Part shown: positions 48,712-57,350 of the stretch, one piece after another
How the letters are laid out: each line of letters begins with the position of its first letter
Numbering within the stretch: the first letter of the stretch is position 1
Assembly: GCA_047777415.1 (NCBI GenBank)
Contig: JBKEEO010000002.1
Coordinates: 310,001 to 374,000 of the forward strand
Length of the DNA: 64,000 nucleotides
From: Caproicibacter sp047777415
GTDB taxonomy: Bacteria > Bacillota > Clostridia > Oscillospirales > Acutalibacteraceae
Direction: 5' to 3'
Notes under the pieces: generated by a model
Told to the model about the DNA's origin: nothing
Databases searched by the model: none
Seen by the model: only the letters and a program-made list of their open reading frames with translations
Program-made: the position numbers and the translations under genes

Positions 48712-51066
48712 TCATCTGCGGAGGAGAATGCGTTCGATAAAATGATATATGGCTGCCATGAAACTTACAGCAAATAAAATCATGGGAATTAGCACCAGCA
48801 GCATGGGTATGGAAAGAGCCGTCACCTCAAATAGGGAGGGGAAGAAAGCCAGTGCAAGTACAAAAGACATCGTCATGGTCAGAAAAAGAATCAAGCGCAC
48901 TGTATTAAACGGCAAACAGACTTTAAACAGAATAAACAGCCCGGTAAATCCGGTAATCAGTACGGCGATAGTGGACTGTTCTGCTTGTGAAAAGCCAAGA
49001 AAAGAGGAAATGGCGACAAGTAAAACAATGTTTAGCGACATGGTTAGTGCACCGGGAATCGATCTTTGCAGTATGTTACCGATAAAACTTCCGTAAAGGC
49101 GTTCTTGATTCGGTTCTAACGCAAGAATAAACGAGGGAATGCCGATGGAAACGGCATTGATGAGGGTAAACTGAATCGGCTGGAATGGATATGAATATGA
49201 AAGGAACAGAAAAAGAACGGCAATGATGGCTGAAAACATGGCCTTCACCAGAAAAAGCGACGCGGAACGCTGCAGATTATTAATGCAGCGCCGACCTTCT
49301 GCAACAATCCGTGGCATGGAGGAAAAATTTGAGTCCATCAGAACAATCTGGGAAACCGTCCGTGCCGCGTCACTTCCGGAGGCCATGGCTATACTGCAGT
49401 CACTTTCCTTTAAAGCCGGGACATCGTTCACACCGTCCCCGGTCATGGCGACGGTGTGATTTTTTGCTTTGAGCGCTTTTATCAGGCCGAGTTTTTGTTC
49501 CGGAGTTACCCGTCCGAAAACAGTATATACCTCTGCTGCATTTTTAAGTTCTTCCTCATTTTTTAGTTTCGTCGCGTCCACGCAGCGGTCAGCATTTTTT
49601 ATCCCCGCCTTTGCTGCAATACTCGAGACGGTTCTGACATCATCGCCGGATATGACTTTTAATTCGACTCCTTGGTCTGCAAAGTAGGATAGGGTTTCCC
49701 GAACTCCGGGCCGCAATCTGTCGCTGAGAAGTATCAGCAGCAGCGGAGTAAGGTCATCCGGAAGTTGTCGGTCCCCCAGCGGCTTTACAGAATGTGCGAA
49801 AAGAAGCACGCGTTTTCCTTGGCTTGCATACTTTTCCACTTGGGGCCGAATGGTATCAAATCGGTCTTTTAAGACAAATTCACCTGCTCCGAGCACAAAA
49901 CTTCCTTTTTCTTTGAAATAGGCACCGCTCCATTTGCGTGCCGAGGAAAAAGGAACACTTTTTACGCAATTCCAACTCGGGGGCTGCGGCATAATTTCCC
50001 GAATGGCTTTTATGGTGGGAGAGTAGTCATCGGCCGCAGCTGCAAATGCTGATAGAGTTTCTTCTGCCTGTTTTCGTGAAATGTCGCATAGTGGAACAAT
50101 TGTTTGAGCCTGAAGTGTGCCCTGTGTAAGAGTTCCGGTTTTGTCCAGACAAAGCGTATCCACATGAGCGAGTGTTTCAATCGAATATAACTCCTGTACA
50201 AGAGCTTTGTGGCGGGACAGGCGCAAAATACCGACTGCCAGCACGACGCTGGTCAGCAACACGAGCCCTTCTGGAATCATGCCGATTAAAGCAGCGACTG
50301 TTCCAACAACAGTGGGGCGAAGCTCTTGACCCAACACAGTCAACTCTTTGTAAAACATCATGATGCCGATTGGAAGAATAGCAAATCCCGTGATTTTAAT
50401 GATACGGTTGACCCAGGTTAGGATTTCTGAATTTGGTTTTTTTAAATAGCGGGCACTGCTTGTTATGCGGGAAGCGTAGTTATCTGTGCCGATATGTTCC
50501 ACTTGAGCTCTGCAGCTGCCGCTCACAAGGAAACTGCCACTGAGCAGCCTGTCTCCCTTTTTTTTAAAAATTGGGTCCGACTCGCCGGTGAGAAGGGATT
50601 CATTCACTTCACATTCACCGTTTAATATGATGCAGTCTGCGCAAACTTGATTTCCGGTTTCCAGTATCATGACGTCGTCCAAAACAAGCTCGGAAACGGG
50701 GATTTCCGTCTTTTTACCGTTTCTCACGACATTTGCCTTTGGTGCGGTGATGAGTGAAAGGCGGTCAATTATTTTTTTTGCTCGAATTTCTTGAATGGTA
50801 CCAATCAATGTATTGCAGACAATCACGCCAAGAAACAGCAAATTTTTGTAGGAGCCCACCATGATAATCATGGAGGCAAGAATGAGATTTAAGATATTAA
50901 ATGGTGTAATCAGATTGCTTCGCACAATTTGACCGATGGAACGAGTACCGGATTTTTCTGCGCCGTTTGTAAGTCCCTGATTCTGCCGAGAGGCTACTTG
51001 GTCATCACTTAAACCAAATGAATAGTCCGGGTAAAACCGCTCACAATAAAGGTTGATATTTTCCAT
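48712..51066 (-). CDS. P-type cation ATPase, CtpE-like
   Basis: Membrane ion pump of 784 residues. TGES (LLTGESDPIFKK) is the actuator motif, DKTGTLTQG the phosphorylation site and MTGDGVNDVPALK the hinge. The membrane helix before the phosphorylation site holds MIPEGLVLL, close to the MVPEGL of mycobacterial CtpE, a calcium-linked P-type ATPase. No N-terminal heavy-metal domain or CPC motif is present, so Cu/Zn/Cd transport is unlikely. About ten hydrophobic helices are visible. The ion is inferred. Its SD is weak. Confidence 0.88.
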   Translation of the reverse strand: MENINLYCERFYPDYSFGLSDDQVASRQNQGLTNGAEKSGTRSIGQIVRSNLITPFNILNLILASMIIMVGSYKNLLFLGVIVCNTLIGTIQEIRAKKIIDRLSLITAPKANVVRNGKKTEIPVSELVLDDVMILETGNQVCADCIILNGECEVNESLLTGESDPIFKKKGDRLLSGSFLVSGSCRAQVEHIGTDNYASRITSSARYLKKPNSEILTWVNRIIKITGFAILPIGIMMFYKELTVLGQELRPTVVGTVAALIGMIPEGLVLLTSVVLAVGILRLSRHKALVQELYSIETLAHVDTLCLDKTGTLTQGTLQAQTIVPLCDISRKQAEETLSAFAAAADDYSPTIKAIREIMPQPPSWNCVKSVPFSSARKWSGAYFKEKGSFVLGAGEFVLKDRFDTIRPQVEKYASQGKRVLLFAHSVKPLGDRQLPDDLTPLLLILLSDRLRPGVRETLSYFADQGVELKVISGDDVRTVSSIAAKAGIKNADRCVDATKLKNEEELKNAAEVYTVFGRVTPEQKLGLIKALKAKNHTVAMTGDGVNDVPALKESDCSIAMASGSDAARTVSQIVLMDSNFSSMPRIVAEGRRCINNLQRSASLFLVKAMFSAIIAVLFLFLSYSYPFQPIQFTLINAVSIGIPSFILALEPNQERLYGSFIGNILQRSIPGALTMSLNIVLLVAISSFLGFSQAEQSTIAVLITGFTGLFILFKVCLPFNTVRLILFLTMTMSFVLALAFFPSLFEVTALSIPMLLVLIPMILFAVSFMAAIYHFIERILLRR

Positions 51067-51246
51067 AGTCTGGTTTTCACCGCTCTATTTTATCATTCTT
51101 TATTTTATTTCTATGGTATCACAAAAAAGGTTCTGAAACTGAATGTTTTCAGTTAATTGTGAAAAACTTCAAAAAAAATTCATAATATTCGTTATAATCA
51201 ACAAATAGATTTAATTATTTAACCAAGATTCGTTTCATAGTTTATC

Positions 51247-51274
51247 TTGTTTCATGCCAGTGATGTGATATAAT
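51247..51274 (+). promoter_or_regulatory. Promoter of the O-antigen ligase-like gene
   Basis: TTGTTT (51247-51252), 16-bp spacer and TATAAT (51269-51274), with an extended -10 TGA directly before it (51266-51268). The rest of the 240-bp gap after the ATPase gene is AT-rich and shows no gene. Confidence 0.6.
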
Positions 51275-51309
51275 TGTCACTTGTGGCTTGAAAAAAGAAA
51301 CGAAAGGGG

Positions 51310-52560
51310 TTGACTGTAATTATTCAAGCAGTTAAAGAGAGTTTCAGACTTGATTTTTTAAGGAATATTCAACTGGTCTATGAGGATTTTGACCGTTTTT
51401 TGGTATTATTGTTGGCTGTTTCACTCTTTGCCCCATTTTATATCAGTATGATTTTGGTTTGTGGCATTGCGCTTATGACCATTGTTAACTGCAAAAAAAG
51501 GGTACGTGCATTTGAGGCCCCTTATACAAGGTTTCTGTTTGGATTTTTAATAATTGCTTTTTTTGTTGCTGCAATTTATGACAATTATATCGGAATGGTG
51601 TATTCTATACTAATTTACGCGGTTGCAGTATGTGCGCTGTATATCCGCAGTATCATGACACGTTCCATCTTTAATCAAGCTATGGATTTAATCTGTATCG
51701 GCAGCATTTTTAGTTTGTTTGTAGCTCTTTATCAAAAGGCCTCTACATTTGCATCGATGCCGGATTACCGTCCGGTTTCCGTATTTACAAATGCGAATTA
51801 TTACGGAATGGTAATTGAGTTTGTTGTGCTCATCGCAATTTATCGAATTTTTACTAACTCTGAGCTCAGTGTTTTTTATTTTGCAGTTATTGGCCTAAAT
51901 TTCATCGGGTTATATCTTACGGCCAGTTTTTCCTCATTCATAGCACTGTTTGCAGCTGTAACCCTAATGCTTATTTTGAAACGAAAGAAGAAAATTGCGC
52001 TGATATATATAGTATCGGTTGGGTTGTTTATCATACTGTTAGCTGTTTTTCCACAGCTTTTGCCAAGAGGTTCACAAGCGATTGACCACACAATTGCCCA
52101 GCGGTTCTCCATTTGGTCTGCCTCGGTGAAGGGGATAGAACAACATCTATTTTTTGGTCGCGGGGCCATGGCATATCAAATGATATATGAACAGTTCTCC
52201 GGTTATAATACGTATCATTGCCATAATTTGATTCTGGATATCTTGCTGAATTTTGGAATTATAGGTTTTGCAGCAATTGGAATTTACATTGGGGTACAGG
52301 CAAGGCTGTTACAGCTGAGGATTCGCAATAATATTTGCATGGATATGAATTATCTGCTCATTGCTGCAGCTGCTGCAGTTTTTGTGCATGGATTGACGGA
52401 TGTTACCATTCTTTGGATTCAAACAGGGATGCTATTTGCGTTTATCTATGCATCCACAGGGATTAGTTCAAGTTACCTTGAAAAAGATGTCAAGATTCCC
52501 AATCTACTCACTGCACCGTATTCTGCCGACTCTGTCGCTGCTTTATCTTTGGAAAATTAG
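51310..52560 (+). CDS. O-antigen ligase/polymerase-like membrane protein (WaaL/Wzy fold)
   Basis: Membrane protein of 416 residues with about ten helices. The Wzy_C/WaaL-type loop is seen: RFSIWSASVKGIEQHLFFGRGAMAYQ .. YHCHNLILDILLNFGIIGFAAIG (H-x-H-N then G-x-x-G). It likely joins or polymerises surface glycans, but no glycan gene cluster is adjacent. The only possible normal start is TTG 51310, placed directly after AAAGGGG, so the true start is unsure. No signal peptide beyond the first helix. Confidence 0.82.
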   Translation: MTVIIQAVKESFRLDFLRNIQLVYEDFDRFLVLLLAVSLFAPFYISMILVCGIALMTIVNCKKRVRAFEAPYTRFLFGFLIIAFFVAAIYDNYIGMVYSILIYAVAVCALYIRSIMTRSIFNQAMDLICIGSIFSLFVALYQKASTFASMPDYRPVSVFTNANYYGMVIEFVVLIAIYRIFTNSELSVFYFAVIGLNFIGLYLTASFSSFIALFAAVTLMLILKRKKKIALIYIVSVGLFIILLAVFPQLLPRGSQAIDHTIAQRFSIWSASVKGIEQHLFFGRGAMAYQMIYEQFSGYNTYHCHNLILDILLNFGIIGFAAIGIYIGVQARLLQLRIRNNICMDMNYLLIAAAAAVFVHGLTDVTILWIQTGMLFAFIYASTGISSSYLEKDVKIPNLLTAPYSADSVAALSLEN

Positions 52561-52575
52561 ATGGAAAATTGGCGA

Positions 52576-52606
52576 TGCGCCTCCTTGAGATGGGGGCGCA
52601 CTTTTA
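52576..52606 (+). terminator. Terminator after the O-antigen ligase-like gene
   Basis: TGCGCCTCC (52576-52584) pairs with GGGGGCGCA (52592-52600), one T-G pair, followed by CTTTTATT. Confidence 0.75.
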
Positions 52607-52685
52607 TTGTGTTATATTTGAAATGATTTCAAGTAAATACAGGGGATTTTTCGCCGGAATACGTCCGAAAGTTTGCAATTTATGG

Positions 52686-52714
52686 TTGAAATCTTTTGGA
52701 TAACGTGATATAAT
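52686..52714 (+). promoter_or_regulatory. Promoter of tRNA-Ala
   Basis: TTGAAA (52686-52691), 17-bp spacer, perfect TATAAT (52709-52714), 30 bp before the tRNA. Confidence 0.8.
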
Positions 52715-52743
52715 ATCAACCGTCGCAAAATTGAATGACAGAT

Positions 52744-52819
52744 GGGCCTGTAGCTCAGCTGGGAGAGCGTTCGGTTCGCATCCGAGAGGTCGAGAGTTCG
52801 AATCTCTTCAGGTCCACCA
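52744..52819 (+). tRNA. tRNA-Ala (anticodon CGC)
   Basis: Acceptor GGGCCTG/CAGGTCC with the alanine identity pair G3-U70, D-arm GCTC..GAGC, anticodon stem TTCGG/CCGAG with loop TTCGCAT, T-loop TTCGAAT, CCA encoded. 76 nt. CGC reads GCG codons. Confidence 0.95.
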
Positions 52820-52820
52820 C

Positions 52821-52855
52821 AAAAAAGCGCATGATTAAAAATCATGCGCTTTTTT
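52821..52855 (+). terminator. Terminator of tRNA-Ala
   Basis: AAAAAAGCGCATGATT (52821-52836) pairs exactly with AATCATGCGCTTTTTT (52840-52855), 16 bp with a 3-nt loop. The A and T runs at the ends allow use in both directions. Confidence 0.9.
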
Positions 52856-52944
52856 ATTGCTTTTCATAGGAGTCAAGTTGTGGCTGTGCCGTAAGGAGCC
52901 GTAGATTCCGACGTTCACATAAAGTTGAGCTGATTTTTATGGAA

Positions 52945-52987
52945 AATGGACCAGAAATTCACTTCATTAATGAATTTCTGGTCCATT
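52945..52987 (-). terminator. Hairpin after tRNA-Trp (minus strand)
   Basis: Arms 52945-52961 and 52971-52987 are exact reverse complements over 17 bp with a 9-nt loop. On the minus strand it follows tRNA-Trp by 12 nt and continues TTTCCATAAAAAT, so it is read as that gene's terminator. Confidence 0.65.
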
Positions 52988-52999
52988 CTTCATAATCAT

Positions 53000-53075
53000 T
53001 GGCAGGGGCAGAAGGATTCGAACCCTCGGCACGTGGTTTTGGAGACCACTGCTCTACCAACTGAGCTATACCCCT
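53000..53075 (-). tRNA. tRNA-Trp (anticodon CCA)
   Basis: Read on the minus strand: acceptor AGGGGTA/TGCCCCT, D-arm GCTC..GAGC, anticodon stem GTGGT/ACCAC with loop CTCCAAA, T-loop TTCGAAT, discriminator G, CCA encoded. 76 nt. Confidence 0.97.
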
Positions 53076-53107
53076 ATTTTTTATGGTTTTCTTGTGACGC
53101 AAGAGTT

Positions 53108-53136
53108 ATTTTATCACCTTTCAATGGACGTGTCAA
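53108..53136 (-). promoter_or_regulatory. Promoter of tRNA-Trp
   Basis: Minus-strand TTGACA (53131-53136), 17-bp spacer, TAAAAT (53108-53113), ending 32 bp before the tRNA. Confidence 0.8.
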
Positions 53137-53194
53137 GACCAAAAATACGATGATCTCAAATAAAATTGCAGTATTTTGTAGAGTTAGATTCTAT

Positions 53195-53223
53195 TTCGCA
53201 TTTTATATGGAATATGGTATAAT
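53195..53223 (+). promoter_or_regulatory. Promoter of the 542-residue membrane protein gene
   Basis: TTCGCA (53195-53200), 17-bp spacer, TATAAT (53218-53223) with an extended -10 TGG (53215-53217). Confidence 0.6.
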
Positions 53224-53293
53224 TACGTAAACTGTTTTCTCCTTAAGTGTATTCATACATAACACATTTTGACTATATCAGAAGGGATATCTC

Positions 53294-54922
53294 ATGAAGA
53301 AGGTAAAAATTATCGTTTTAGCAAGTCTTGCTTTCATATTTGGATGCATGATCTTTCTTACTTCTCCGAATTTAAGCCCGTTTTACCGGGAAGGTATCAG
53401 TTTCTGGGGCGTTGTGATAACATCATTTGCACTAGCACTTTGGATTTTAAAAACGGGAACTTACCATTTTTGGAGTGTATCGGATGGAATTTATTTTCTG
53501 CGGAGCGGACGCAAATATTTTATTGCGGCGGCAGCACCGTGGGCAGTTTTAGTACTTGTTAATTTGTATTCCTTTGTACTATTTCATGTCAATACCTATA
53601 AAAATCAGATGCCGGAACCTGAAAGCAGAGTGTTTTCTTCAGATGTGCAGGCAATTGATATCTCACAGCTGCCTGTGGTAGATGAGAGTTTAGCTTTGCG
53701 TCTGGCAGATAAAAAACTTGGGGAAAAGCCATCTCTTGGCAGTCAAGTAACCTTGGGAGATGCTACCATCCAGCAAGTGGATAATAAATTGGTGTGGGTT
53801 GTGCCATTGCTTCATTCCGGATTTTTCAAATGGCTTTCCAATCTGGGCGGAACACCTGGCTATATTCTGGTTTCAGCCACAGATCCCCAAGATGTCACTT
53901 ATGTGGACAGCTACTCGATTAAATACCAGCCAAGTGCTTATTTTCTGGATAATCTGCAGAGACATGCGCGCTTTTCCGGCGGACTTTTTACGGGACTGAC
54001 AGATTATTCTTTTGAAATTGATGATGAGGGGAATCCCTACTGGGTTGTTACAACCTATAAGAATCTTGTGGGATACAATTTGCCGGAGGCTGACGGTGCA
54101 ATCATCATTGATGCGCAAACGGGAAAAAGCGAAAGATATAGCATTGACGATGTGCCGAAATGGGTTGATCGTGTACAGCCTATTGATTTTGTAATGACAC
54201 AAATTGAAAATCGAGGCAAGTATATTCATGGACTTTTTAACTTTTCTAATAAAGATAAATTTCAGACTTCAGAAGGGTACGCCATCGTTTACAATCATGG
54301 AAGATGCTATTTGTATACCGGGCTAACGAGTGTAGGCACCGACGAAAGCACCACGGGATTAATTATGGTCGACATGGTAACAAAAAAACCATATTGGTAT
54401 CAAATTGGCGGAGCTACGGAATATGCAGCGCAGCAGTCTGCGGAGGGAAAAGTTCAGAATATGCATTATCGTGCTACTTTTCCGCTGATTACCAATGTGG
54501 ACGGTCACCCCACTTATTTTATGACACTCAAGGATGACGCAGGATTGATTAAACAATATGCCTTTGTTTCGGTTACGGATTATACCAGTGTTGGAACAGG
54601 CGAAACAATAGGATCCGCCCTTGCAAACTATCGGTCCGTTCTGAAAAATAGCAGCGGAAGTTCCACTATTGATTCGGGGAATCAGGAACAAACCCTTCGC
54701 GGAACAATAGAACGGATTTCTTCCCAAATTATAGGCGGCAATACCGTTTACTCTATGATTATTCAGGAGAAACCCAACAAGATATTTACATCTGTTTCCG
54801 ATATCAGTCCGGAACTGCCGTTGACTAGGGCAGGGGACAAGGTACAAATTTCCTTTGTTTTGGCAGAGCGAGAAGTTATTAATATCGTTTCGTTTGATAA
54901 TTTAGAGTATGTGCAGGAATGA
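53294..54922 (+). CDS. Membrane protein of unknown function with large external domain
   Basis: Not recognised. 542 residues: three N-terminal membrane helices (about 4-22, 33-50 and 75-98), then a large, soluble, probably external domain of about 430 residues. The domain is beta-rich with repeated aromatic and Gly/Asp turns (DNKLVWVVPLLHSGFFKW, GYILVSATDPQDVTYVDS, DAQTGKSERYSIDDVPKWVD, MVDMVTKKPYWYQIGGATE). The D-x-Q-T-G and V-T-K-K-P phrases recall PepSY-like or propeller-like repeats, but this is only an impression. It has its own promoter and stands alone. ATG 53294 follows AGAAGGG. Confidence 0.75.
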   Translation: MKKVKIIVLASLAFIFGCMIFLTSPNLSPFYREGISFWGVVITSFALALWILKTGTYHFWSVSDGIYFLRSGRKYFIAAAAPWAVLVLVNLYSFVLFHVNTYKNQMPEPESRVFSSDVQAIDISQLPVVDESLALRLADKKLGEKPSLGSQVTLGDATIQQVDNKLVWVVPLLHSGFFKWLSNLGGTPGYILVSATDPQDVTYVDSYSIKYQPSAYFLDNLQRHARFSGGLFTGLTDYSFEIDDEGNPYWVVTTYKNLVGYNLPEADGAIIIDAQTGKSERYSIDDVPKWVDRVQPIDFVMTQIENRGKYIHGLFNFSNKDKFQTSEGYAIVYNHGRCYLYTGLTSVGTDESTTGLIMVDMVTKKPYWYQIGGATEYAAQQSAEGKVQNMHYRATFPLITNVDGHPTYFMTLKDDAGLIKQYAFVSVTDYTSVGTGETIGSALANYRSVLKNSSGSSTIDSGNQEQTLRGTIERISSQIIGGNTVYSMIIQEKPNKIFTSVSDISPELPLTRAGDKVQISFVLAEREVINIVSFDNLEYVQE

Positions 54923-55048
54923 TTTAACCAAGAAATTGCGGTTTTTATAGAGGGTATTGGTTTTGGATATTTAAAGTCCTAGGTGGGTAGTAAACCCAAA
55001 AGAAATAAGGGTTTCATGAGGATGGTAAACAACGTGTAGGCGTCTTGG

Positions 55049-55077
55049 TTGCCTGCATTATCAAGGCGGAGTATAAT
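55049..55077 (+). promoter_or_regulatory. Promoter of alaX
   Basis: TTGCCT (55049-55054), 17-bp spacer, perfect TATAAT (55072-55077). About 100 nt of leader follow, with a small hairpin (GTTGC/GCAAC, about 55098-55120). The stretch 54923-55048 shows no gene. Confidence 0.7.
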
Positions 55078-55185
55078 AATGAACTGTAAAAGGCATGTTG
55101 CGTGGTATTTGCCGGCAACAGTCACTTTTTGCTGGATATACCTGCGTTTGTGCTTGATTATGGAAGGAAAAAGAGGAGAAAACAA

Positions 55186-56367
55186 ATGAAGCGAGAGACG
55201 GAAAAACTTTATGATCTGAACGCTAAGCTGAGAACCTTTCAAGCTCATGTTTTGGAGTGTATTCCAAAGGATGATCATTTTGTGATTGTCCTTGACCGAA
55301 CTGCCTTTTATCCGGAAGGCGGGGGGCAACCTGCAGACAAAGGCGTTTTAAATTTTGCTAATATCTTGGATGTTCAAGAAAAAGAAGGTGTGATTTATCA
55401 TATCTCAGACAGACCTGTTTCGGTTGGCACTTTGGTTACAGGGGGAATTCATTGGCCCCGTCGCTTTGCATTGATGCAGCAGCATACTGGGGAACATATT
55501 GTTTCCGGATTGGCACATCGCTTGCTCGGATTGGACAATGTTGGCTTTCACATGAGCGACCAATTTATGACGGTTGATTTGAACGGAACTTTGTCGGCAA
55601 ATGACCTTGAACTGATAGAACGCTTGGCAAATGAGGCCGTCTGGAAAAATGTTCCTGTTAAAGTATGGTATCCTTCTGCCGAAGAACTTGACAGGATTCC
55701 TTATCGGAGTAAAAAAAGGCTGACTGGAAAAGTACGCATAGTGGAAATTCCGGGGTTTGATATTTGTGCTTGCTGTGGTACTCATGTTTCCTACACAGGA
55801 GAAATCGGTGTTATCAAATTACTGTCATCTCAGCGGTATAAAGGCGGAACTAGACTAACTATGTCATGCGGGGCACAAGCACTAAGAAATTTCAGCGAAA
55901 AATTAACCAGTGTTTCTGCTGTTTCTGCATTGCTTTCTGCAAAGCCATCGGAAATCCAACAGGCCGCTGAGCATATGCTCAAAGAAAATTCTGAGTTAAA
56001 GAGACGGTTGTCGGCACTTCAGTCGGAGGTGTTCCAGCTGAAAGCATCGGCAGTTCCGGAAGGCTGCGGCAAGATTCTCGTGTTTGAAGATAACTTAGCC
56101 CCAGAGCAACTTCGCAAGTTTGCATTAACTTTGTCCGAACGTTGTTCGGCGGCAGCTGCGGTGCTGTCAGGAAACGATACTGAGGGCTATCGGTATGCTG
56201 TTGCGGATACCGCGCAGGATGTCAGACCAATAGCAAAAGAACTGTCCTCTGTTTTTTCTGCTCGGGGAGGCGGCCCAAAAGAATTGGTGCAGGGCTCCGT
56301 TCGCGGCTTGCAAAAGGATCTTACCTTATTTTTTGAACAAAAAGGATTTCATAGCTGCAAATTATAA
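55186..56367 (+). CDS. alaX: Alanyl-tRNA editing protein, AlaX-L type
   Basis: Stand-alone editing enzyme that removes Ser or Gly from mischarged tRNA-Ala. RTAFYPEGGGQPADKG starts the editing region, the zinc motif is LMQQHTGEHIVSGL (HxxxH) with ICACCGTHVSYTGEIG (CxxxH), and a coiled segment and DHHA1-like C-terminal domain follow (FSARGGGPKELVQGSVRG). 393 residues. ATG 55186 follows AGAGGAG; the in-frame GTG at 55102 lacks an SD. Its lack of an aminoacylation domain separates it from AlaRS. Confidence 0.92.
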   Translation: MKRETEKLYDLNAKLRTFQAHVLECIPKDDHFVIVLDRTAFYPEGGGQPADKGVLNFANILDVQEKEGVIYHISDRPVSVGTLVTGGIHWPRRFALMQQHTGEHIVSGLAHRLLGLDNVGFHMSDQFMTVDLNGTLSANDLELIERLANEAVWKNVPVKVWYPSAEELDRIPYRSKKRLTGKVRIVEIPGFDICACCGTHVSYTGEIGVIKLLSSQRYKGGTRLTMSCGAQALRNFSEKLTSVSAVSALLSAKPSEIQQAAEHMLKENSELKRRLSALQSEVFQLKASAVPEGCGKILVFEDNLAPEQLRKFALTLSERCSAAAAVLSGNDTEGYRYAVADTAQDVRPIAKELSSVFSARGGGPKELVQGSVRGLQKDLTLFFEQKGFHSCKL

Positions 56368-56414
56368 ATGAATAGGCTAAATTACATAAAATTTTCCAGA
56401 TTTTCTAAAAAATA

Positions 56415-56443
56415 TTGCATCGTAAGGTAAAGCATGCTACAAT
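56415..56443 (+). promoter_or_regulatory. Promoter of the phosphoribosyltransferase-like gene
   Basis: TTGCAT (56415-56420), 17-bp spacer, TACAAT (56438-56443) with an extended -10 TGC (56435-56437). It overlaps ATG 56434, so that ATG cannot be the start if this promoter is used. Confidence 0.65.
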
Positions 56444-56481
56444 TAAATGGACAACATTCCTTGAAAAGTGGTGTGCTACTG

Positions 56482-57120
56482 TTGGAAAGCAGAACCATTC
56501 AGATTCATTGTAACCAAAATCGGGAAATTGTATTAAGTATCATACCGGGACATTTCGCAACTTCGCATTCCCATGTTAATTATTACATTGATATGACGGG
56601 GATTAAGCATCATTATCGGATCGCCAAACAGGCAGCGGAATTTATGGCGCAGCAGTATGTTCATTCTGTGCCAGTCGATACGATTGTCTGTATGGATGGC
56701 TGCGAAGTAATTGGAGCTTTTCTGGCAGAGGAACTTTCCAAGTCTGGAATATCTTCATTGAACGAGGGAACTGACATTAAAATTATAACTCCTGAATATC
56801 CTAACGGTCAGCTTCTGTTTCGCGATAATGTTCAGGATATGGTTTGGAACAAAAACATTTTATTGCTTGTTGCTTCTGCAACTACAGGCAAAACCATTAG
56901 CCGTTCACTGGATTGTATTCGATACTATGGAGGGAGAATTGTGGGAATTTCCGCAATTTTCAGCGCAATTCCAAAAATCAACGATGTAAAGATTGACTCA
57001 GTTTTTACCAGTGAAGACTTGCCGAATTATGGTACATATCCGGTTTCCGAATGTCCTTACTGTGAAAAAGGTCAAAAAATCGACGCCATTATTAACAGCT
57101 TTGGCTATTCAAAAATTTAA
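56482..57120 (+). CDS. Orotate phosphoribosyltransferase-like (PRTase fold) protein
   Basis: Type I phosphoribosyltransferase fold. VDTIVCMDGCEVIGAFLAEEL fits the first half and NILLLVASATTGKTISRSLDCIRYYGG occupies the PRPP loop region, though the classic Asp-Asp before the loop is replaced by Val-Ala-Ser. Catalysis on PRPP is thus uncertain. A C-terminal CPYCEKGQKID pair of Cys may bind metal. The frame is open from ATG 56434, but the promoter overlaps it, so TTG 56482 (about 212 residues) or GTG 56473 is more likely. Function unknown. Confidence 0.7.
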   Translation: MESRTIQIHCNQNREIVLSIIPGHFATSHSHVNYYIDMTGIKHHYRIAKQAAEFMAQQYVHSVPVDTIVCMDGCEVIGAFLAEELSKSGISSLNEGTDIKIITPEYPNGQLLFRDNVQDMVWNKNILLLVASATTGKTISRSLDCIRYYGGRIVGISAIFSAIPKINDVKIDSVFTSEDLPNYGTYPVSECPYCEKGQKIDAIINSFGYSKI

Positions 57121-57126
57121 TATCAG

Positions 57127-57153
57127 CAGGCGCAGGTCCATGCGCCTGTTTTT
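57127..57153 (+). terminator. Terminator after the PRTase-like gene
   Basis: CAGGCGCA (57127-57134) pairs with TGCGCCTG (57141-57148), followed by TTTTT. Confidence 0.85.
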
Positions 57154-57255
57154 ATATTTTCCTAAAATTTTTCTAAAATATCGTTGCATAAATTTAACTG
57201 GAAGGAGTTAAGCCGTCTTTTTGGCTAGAAATTGTTAAATATTCAAAAGAAAAAC

Positions 57256-57284
57256 TTGCAACTTTGAGTATATTGTGATATATT
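57256..57284 (+). promoter_or_regulatory. Promoter of the butyryl-CoA operon
   Basis: TTGCAA (57256-57261), 17-bp spacer, TATATT (57279-57284). The Rex-like palindrome (57273-57290) overlaps the -10 element. Confidence 0.5.
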
Positions 57285-57290
57285 TAACAT
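57273..57290 (+). promoter_or_regulatory. Rex-like operator of the butyryl-CoA operon
   Basis: TTGTGAT-ATAT-TTAACAT matches TTGTTAA-N4-TTAACAA at 11 of 14 positions. A perfect half-site TTGTTAA also lies at 57232-57238. Rex is known to repress thl/crt-bcd operons in other clostridia when NADH/NAD+ is low. Confidence 0.5.
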
Positions 57291-57350
57291 AGTCTGTTGA
57301 TTATTTTGCAAATCATAATGAATGGTATGAAAAGAATGGAGGAACTGTTT

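Noticed and set aside
54923..55101. T-box or other riboswitch before alaX
   Set aside because: A G-rich stretch (GGTGGGTAG) drew attention, but no T-box sequence, specifier loop or terminator/antiterminator pair is present. The promoter at 55049-55077 would start the RNA after it.
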